From: Microbacterium sp. 4R-513
Lineage (GTDB): Bacteria > Actinomycetota > Actinomycetes > Actinomycetales > Microbacteriaceae
Direction: 5' to 3'
Assembly (NCBI RefSeq): GCF_011046485.1
Contig: NZ_CP049256.1
Span: forward strand, 1,860,001 to 1,924,000
Length of the DNA: 64,000 bases
In this document: positions 61,095 through 64,000 of the stretch, in pieces
Numbering within the stretch: position 1 is the stretch's first letter
Layout: every line of letters begins with the position of its first letter
Made by a program: the position numbers and the translations under genes
The notes under the pieces: generated by a model
Told to the model about the DNA's origin: nothing
The model's database searches: none
What the model saw: only the letters and a program-made list of their open reading frames with translations

Positions 61095-61822
61095 CGGGAG
61101 TCCTCCTGGCAGACGTAGGCGAAGACGCCGGGCGCGATCGGCGCGCAGCGCGTGACGGCGAGCCCATCGTCGAGCAGCTGTCGCAGCGACCCCGAGAGCG
61201 CGGCTCTCGTGGCAGGGGACATCGGGCCGTCGCCGGGAGCCGTGATCGCGGCCGTGCGTTCGCCGAGGACCTGGACGGTGCCGAAGAGTTCGACGGACGG
61301 ATCCACAGCGGGCGCGAGGCGAGCCTCGTGCGCGACACCGTCCCACTCCACGATGAGCCGGTCGGATTCGCCGTCGTCGTAGAAGTCGCGGCGGAACCAC
61401 CGCGCTCGCGCGCCCAGCTTGTCGAGGTTGATGCGCGCGTTGCGGAGGTTCGCCGGATCGAATGCCCAGCGCATGCGATCCAGCCCGTTGCGCCTCGCCT
61501 CGTGAAGCTGCGCGTGCTTGAGCGCCGTGCCGACCCCGCGCCCACGCCAGCCCGCGTCGACGCAGGCCGCCTGCGAGAAGAGGTAGCATCGACCGTCCTC
61601 GACCGCCGGGAACCCGTACACGAACCCGACGAGCTCTCCCTCGGCAGACCAGGCGCCCATGTTGACGCCGCCGGCGTAGCCGATCGCAAGCATGAGCTTG
61701 CTGTTGAGCGAGAACCGGTCGTCGTATCCGAAGACGCGACGGTACAGGGCTGACGCGGCATCGAACTCCGCGCGACCCGTCAACGGGGCGAGTTCGGCGC
61801 TGAGCTCGACGGGTGCAGTCAT
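61091..61822 (-). CDS. GNAT-family N-acyltransferase (COG3375-like)
   Basis: About 243 residues. The acyl-CoA pyrophosphate loop is GWRGRGVGTALK (about residues 92-103), preceded by the strand LFSQAACVDA. The segment MRWAFDPANLRNARINLDKL then GARARWFRRDFY is typical of a GNAT group that occurs with N-acylamino acid racemases and can succinylate D-amino acids. Here it would start the D-to-L route by blocking the amino group. The ATG at 61822 or a GTG at 61831 could be the start; neither has a good ribosome site. It heads the leftward gene run and is divergent from the M20 gene. Confidence 0.78.
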   Translation of the reverse strand: MTAPVELSAELAPLTGRAEFDAASALYRRVFGYDDRFSLNSKLMLAIGYAGGVNMGAWSAEGELVGFVYGFPAVEDGRCYLFSQAACVDAGWRGRGVGTALKHAQLHEARRNGLDRMRWAFDPANLRNARINLDKLGARARWFRRDFYDDGESDRLIVEWDGVAHEARLAPAVDPSVELFGTVQVLGERTAAITAPGDGPMSPATRAALSGSLRQLLDDGLAVTRCAPIAPGVFAYVCQEDSR

Positions 61823-61882
61823 ACTGATCACAAGATGGAACGGTAAGCGTCCGGCATCCGATTAATCAAGCGTTAGCCACGA

Positions 61883-61899
61883 TTATTTGTTACAAATAA
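61883..61899. promoter_or_regulatory. Perfect 17-bp AT-rich palindrome between GNAT and M20 genes
   Basis: TTATTTGT and ACAAATAA mirror each other exactly around a central T. In this GC-rich genome such a site is striking. It lies in the 110-bp gap between divergent genes of one presumed pathway, so it probably binds a shared regulator. The TTGT/ACAA core resembles GntR- or LacI-type operators. Confidence 0.6.
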
Positions 61900-61932
61900 G
61901 TGACGACGCTCGACGATGAGATAGGAAGCCCC

Positions 61933-63090
61933 ATGGACGCGCTCGCCTCCCCGGTCCACGACGATGGACTTCGGGATGCCGCGCGCCGGCGCCTCGAGGA
62001 GCTCGTGCGGTGCGAGACGCCCAGCGGCGACATCGACGCGCTGGAGCGCTTCGCCGGCCTTCTGGAGTCGCGGTGGAGTGATCTCGGCGTCCGGTCGGTG
62101 CGGACCGGCACCGCCGGCGGTCCTGTCCTCGTCGGGGATCTGCCGGGACGTGGCTGGGGCGAACGGCTGGCGCCGGTGCTCCTGATCACCCATGCCGACA
62201 CCGTCTGGCCGGTTGGAACCCTCGAATCCCGGGTTCGGTGGCGGCGCGAAGACGGCCTCGTCCGCGGGCCCGGCATCTTCGACATGAAGTCGGGGATCGT
62301 GATCATCGAGACCGTCGTCGGCCTCCTGGCAGCCGCCGGACAGCCTCATCCGCCCCTGCGCATCTTCGTCGCGCCCGACGAGGAGACCGGATCCGCCCAC
62401 TCCGCGCCCTTGCTGCAGGAGGCGGCGGTGGGCTGCGCCGCCGGACTCGGGTTCGAGTCTCCGCACCCGGATGGCGCGCCCAAGGTCGGGCGCTTCGGGA
62501 GCATGAGGCTGCGCATCAGTGTCACGGGGCGGGCAGCGCACGCCGCGCTCGATCCCGGTCTCGGGATCTCCGCCATCGATGAGCTCGTCGATCAGCTGCT
62601 GGTCGTGCGCCGGCTCGTGGAACCGTACGCGACGGGCGACCAGCCGGTCCTGCTGAACGTCGGCCGTGTCGAGGCCGAGGGGAAGACGAATGTCGTCTCG
62701 GCGCGCGCGGTCGCGGAGATCGGGCTGAGGTTCGCGCGGCAGGATCAGGAGGACGACCTGCTGCCCAGGATCACGGGGCTGCACCCGGTCCGCCACGGCG
62801 CGATGGTCGACATCGAGGTGCTGTCGCACCGGCCGCCGTGGGCGTCGGAGCCGCGCGATGCCGCGCTCGCGGCGCGACTCTTCGGAGGTGACGCCGGCCG
62901 ACCGGCCCGAGGCTCGGCCGACACGAACATGCTGGCCGGCTCAGGGCTTCCGCTCGTCGACGGGCTGGGCGCGAGGGGAGCGGGCGCGCACGCCGACCGT
63001 GAGCACATCGTCGAGGAGTCGCTCTGGGAGAGGGTGGCTCTCCTCCACCATGCCTTCACGGATGAGCATGCGTGGAGCGGGAGCGCCTGA
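61933..63090 (+). CDS. M20-family metallopeptidase / amino-acid deacylase
   Basis: 385 residues. Metal ligands fit the M20 pattern: His87 in LITHADTVWPVG, Asp117 in GPGIFDMKSG and Glu150/Glu151 in APDEETGS. The dimerisation lid includes ISVTGRAAHAALDPGLGISA, and the final zinc ligand His lies near GARGAGAHADREHI, as in carboxypeptidase-G2-like enzymes. The ATG at 61933 has GGAAG five bases upstream; a GTG at 61900 would touch the palindrome and is unlikely. With the racemase and GNAT it can remove the acyl group from the N-acyl-L-amino acid, the last step of the proposed route. Confidence 0.88.
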   Translation: MDALASPVHDDGLRDAARRRLEELVRCETPSGDIDALERFAGLLESRWSDLGVRSVRTGTAGGPVLVGDLPGRGWGERLAPVLLITHADTVWPVGTLESRVRWRREDGLVRGPGIFDMKSGIVIIETVVGLLAAAGQPHPPLRIFVAPDEETGSAHSAPLLQEAAVGCAAGLGFESPHPDGAPKVGRFGSMRLRISVTGRAAHAALDPGLGISAIDELVDQLLVVRRLVEPYATGDQPVLLNVGRVEAEGKTNVVSARAVAEIGLRFARQDQEDDLLPRITGLHPVRHGAMVDIEVLSHRPPWASEPRDAALAARLFGGDAGRPARGSADTNMLAGSGLPLVDGLGARGAGAHADREHIVEESLWERVALLHHAFTDEHAWSGSA

Positions 63091-63110
63091 CCCTCCGGGC
63101 CGGCCGGCGC

Positions 63111-64000
63111 TCAGCCGAGCGCGTCGCGGGTCGTCTCACGGAGCACCAGGCTCGCTGCGGACATGATCCGCTGCGGGGATCCGAGACCCGCTCCGGACAG
63201 CCGACGCAGCATGAGGTCGACGATCGCGTCGGCCATCTCTTCGTTGCCCGGCTCGATGGTGGAAAGCGCGGGCGTGTGGAACCGACCGCCCGTGACATTG
63301 TCGAAGCCGATGATCTGCACCTCGCCCGGGATGCGCCGGCCGTCTTCGTTCAGCGCGCGGACCGCTCCCATCGCATTCGCATCGGTGAGGGCGAAGATCC
63401 CGTCGAACGGCGTCCCTGCATCGAGGAGGGCTCGCACGTGGTGGTAGCCGTCGGCGATGTGCAGCCCGCTGTCGACGATCAGGTCCGGCCGGACCGGCAC
63501 ACCGACCGCTTCGTGCGCATCGAGATAGCCGCGGGTCCGCAGCGTCTCGACGGAATCCCCCTCCTCGGTCGCGCCGCCGAGGGCGACGATCGACCGGGCG
63601 CCCCGCGCGAGGAGCGCTTCGGTGGCGAGTCGGCCGCCTCCGCGGTTGTCCATGACGACATGGTCGAAGCGGGCGGAGAGAGCGCGTTCGCCGAGGAGCA
63701 CGATCGGCTTGGACGGAGCGATGACATTGAGGTCCGCCGATTCGCTCGCGGCGACCGCGAGGATGAAGCCGTCATACGTCTCGAGATGCGACGCGGCGAG
63801 GGACTCCACCTCGGCGGTGAGCGCGCCGCCCGTGTTCTCGACCACCATCCGGACCCCGTGCGCCGCGAAGCGATCGGCAAGCCGGTCCGCGAGCTCCCCG
63901 TAGTACTCGAGGGCGAGGAGGGGCAGACCGAGGCCGACGATGCCCGTGCGGCCCTTTCGGAGCGAGCGGGCGCTCTGATTGAGGCGGTAGCCGAGGTCGT
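63111..64000 (-). CDS. LacI-family regulator, N-terminus outside the window
   Basis: The frame runs leftward from the window edge and ends at 63111; 296 residues are visible. The visible chain starts at the end of the DNA-binding domain (LGYRLNQSARSLRKGRTGIV) and has the whole ligand domain (VVMDNRGGGRLATEALLARG, FDGIFALTDANAMGAVRALN, VQIIGFDNVTGGRFHTPALS, IEPGNEEMADAIVDLMLRR). The helix-turn-helix should lie just beyond 64000. It is convergent with the M20 gene, 20 bases away, and could control sugar genes to the right or the palindrome at 61883. Confidence 0.88.
   Translation of the reverse strand, partial: DLGYRLNQSARSLRKGRTGIVGLGLPLLALEYYGELADRLADRFAAHGVRMVVENTGGALTAEVESLAASHLETYDGFILAVAASESADLNVIAPSKPIVLLGERALSARFDHVVMDNRGGGRLATEALLARGARSIVALGGATEEGDSVETLRTRGYLDAHEAVGVPVRPDLIVDSGLHIADGYHHVRALLDAGTPFDGIFALTDANAMGAVRALNEDGRRIPGEVQIIGFDNVTGGRFHTPALSTIEPGNEEMADAIVDLMLRRLSGAGLGSPQRIMSAASLVLRETTRDALG

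Noticed and set aside
61860..61867. GATTAATC, an eight-base palindrome near the M20 promoter
   Set aside because: Too short to stand alone next to the far better 17-bp palindrome.
1..64000. CRISPR arrays, insertion sequences with transposase, rRNA genes, replication origin
   Set aside because: I looked for regular direct repeats, transposase or integrase motifs and rRNA cores and saw none.

Overview
The window is high-GC DNA with dense genes, many ATGA and GTGA start/stop overlaps, leaderless promoters, sugar-uptake ABC systems without their own ATPase and LacI/GntR/ANTAR regulators. This suggests a Gram-positive actinobacterium, most likely in the Microbacteriaceae and close to Microbacterium. 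That placement is inferred from gene content and style; there is no rRNA or other marker gene in view.

Left part (1-28.5 kb). The window opens inside a large secreted protein with discoidin-like domains. About 1 kb without a gene follows, ending in the 3' half of a tRNA-Ser(GCU) gene, which looks like the scar or attachment site of an integrated element. Next come a frameshifted LysR gene divergent from a flavin monooxygenase and an alpha/beta hydrolase, with a perfect 25-bp palindrome between them. Then there is a lone sugar-binding lipoprotein with a GH78 alpha-L-rhamnosidase, a rhomboid-like membrane protein, and a catabolic cassette of unknown substrate (FCD-type GntR regulator, MHS-family transporter, SDR dehydrogenase, split transketolase, ArsR-like regulator, sugar isomerase/epimerase). 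From 17.5 to 28.5 kb the DNA looks worn: small hypothetical genes are mixed with gene remains, including a GH2 tail, a shortened DUF2461 gene, a GAF-GGDEF gene that has lost its active site, and a dihydrofolate-reductase-like start fused out of frame to the tail of a PfkB sugar kinase. Intact genes there include a carboxylesterase, an amine-oxidase-like flavoprotein and a FUSC-like membrane protein.

Middle part (28.6-50.3 kb). Housekeeping-like genes come first: small membrane proteins, a diacylglycerol-kinase-family lipid kinase, twin GAF-ANTAR regulators, two tandem fatty-acid desaturases and a cation/proton antiporter. They are followed by a plant-glycan locus: GH43 lipoprotein, LLM flavin oxidoreductase, LacI regulator, GH78 rhamnosidase, a CUT1-type ABC importer (binding protein and two permeases), a second six-hairpin rhamnosidase-like gene with a frameshift, and a secreted GH3 beta-glucosidase. 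A 14-bp operator-like motif occurs three times in the divergent GH78/ABC promoter and once before GH3, which suggests a single LacI-type regulon for rhamnosyl-glucoside or pectin-side-chain use.

Right part (50.3-64 kb). Eleven closely packed genes run leftward: GNAT acyltransferase, SIS-domain protein, N-acylamino-acid-racemase-like enolase, a glutamine-amidotransferase/M19-dipeptidase fusion, a five-gene Opp/Dpp peptide importer, a TetR regulator and an amidohydrolase. A divergent M20 deacylase starts beside a perfect AT-rich palindrome. Together these supply every step of a route that would import peptides holding D-amino acids, cut them, and turn the D-amino acid to the L form by N-acylation, racemisation and deacylation. 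This is the most interesting system in the window. A partial LacI gene closes the window.

Three genes (LysR, GH78-like, TetR) are each broken by one base in a G or C run, so real decay and sequencing error are both possible for them.
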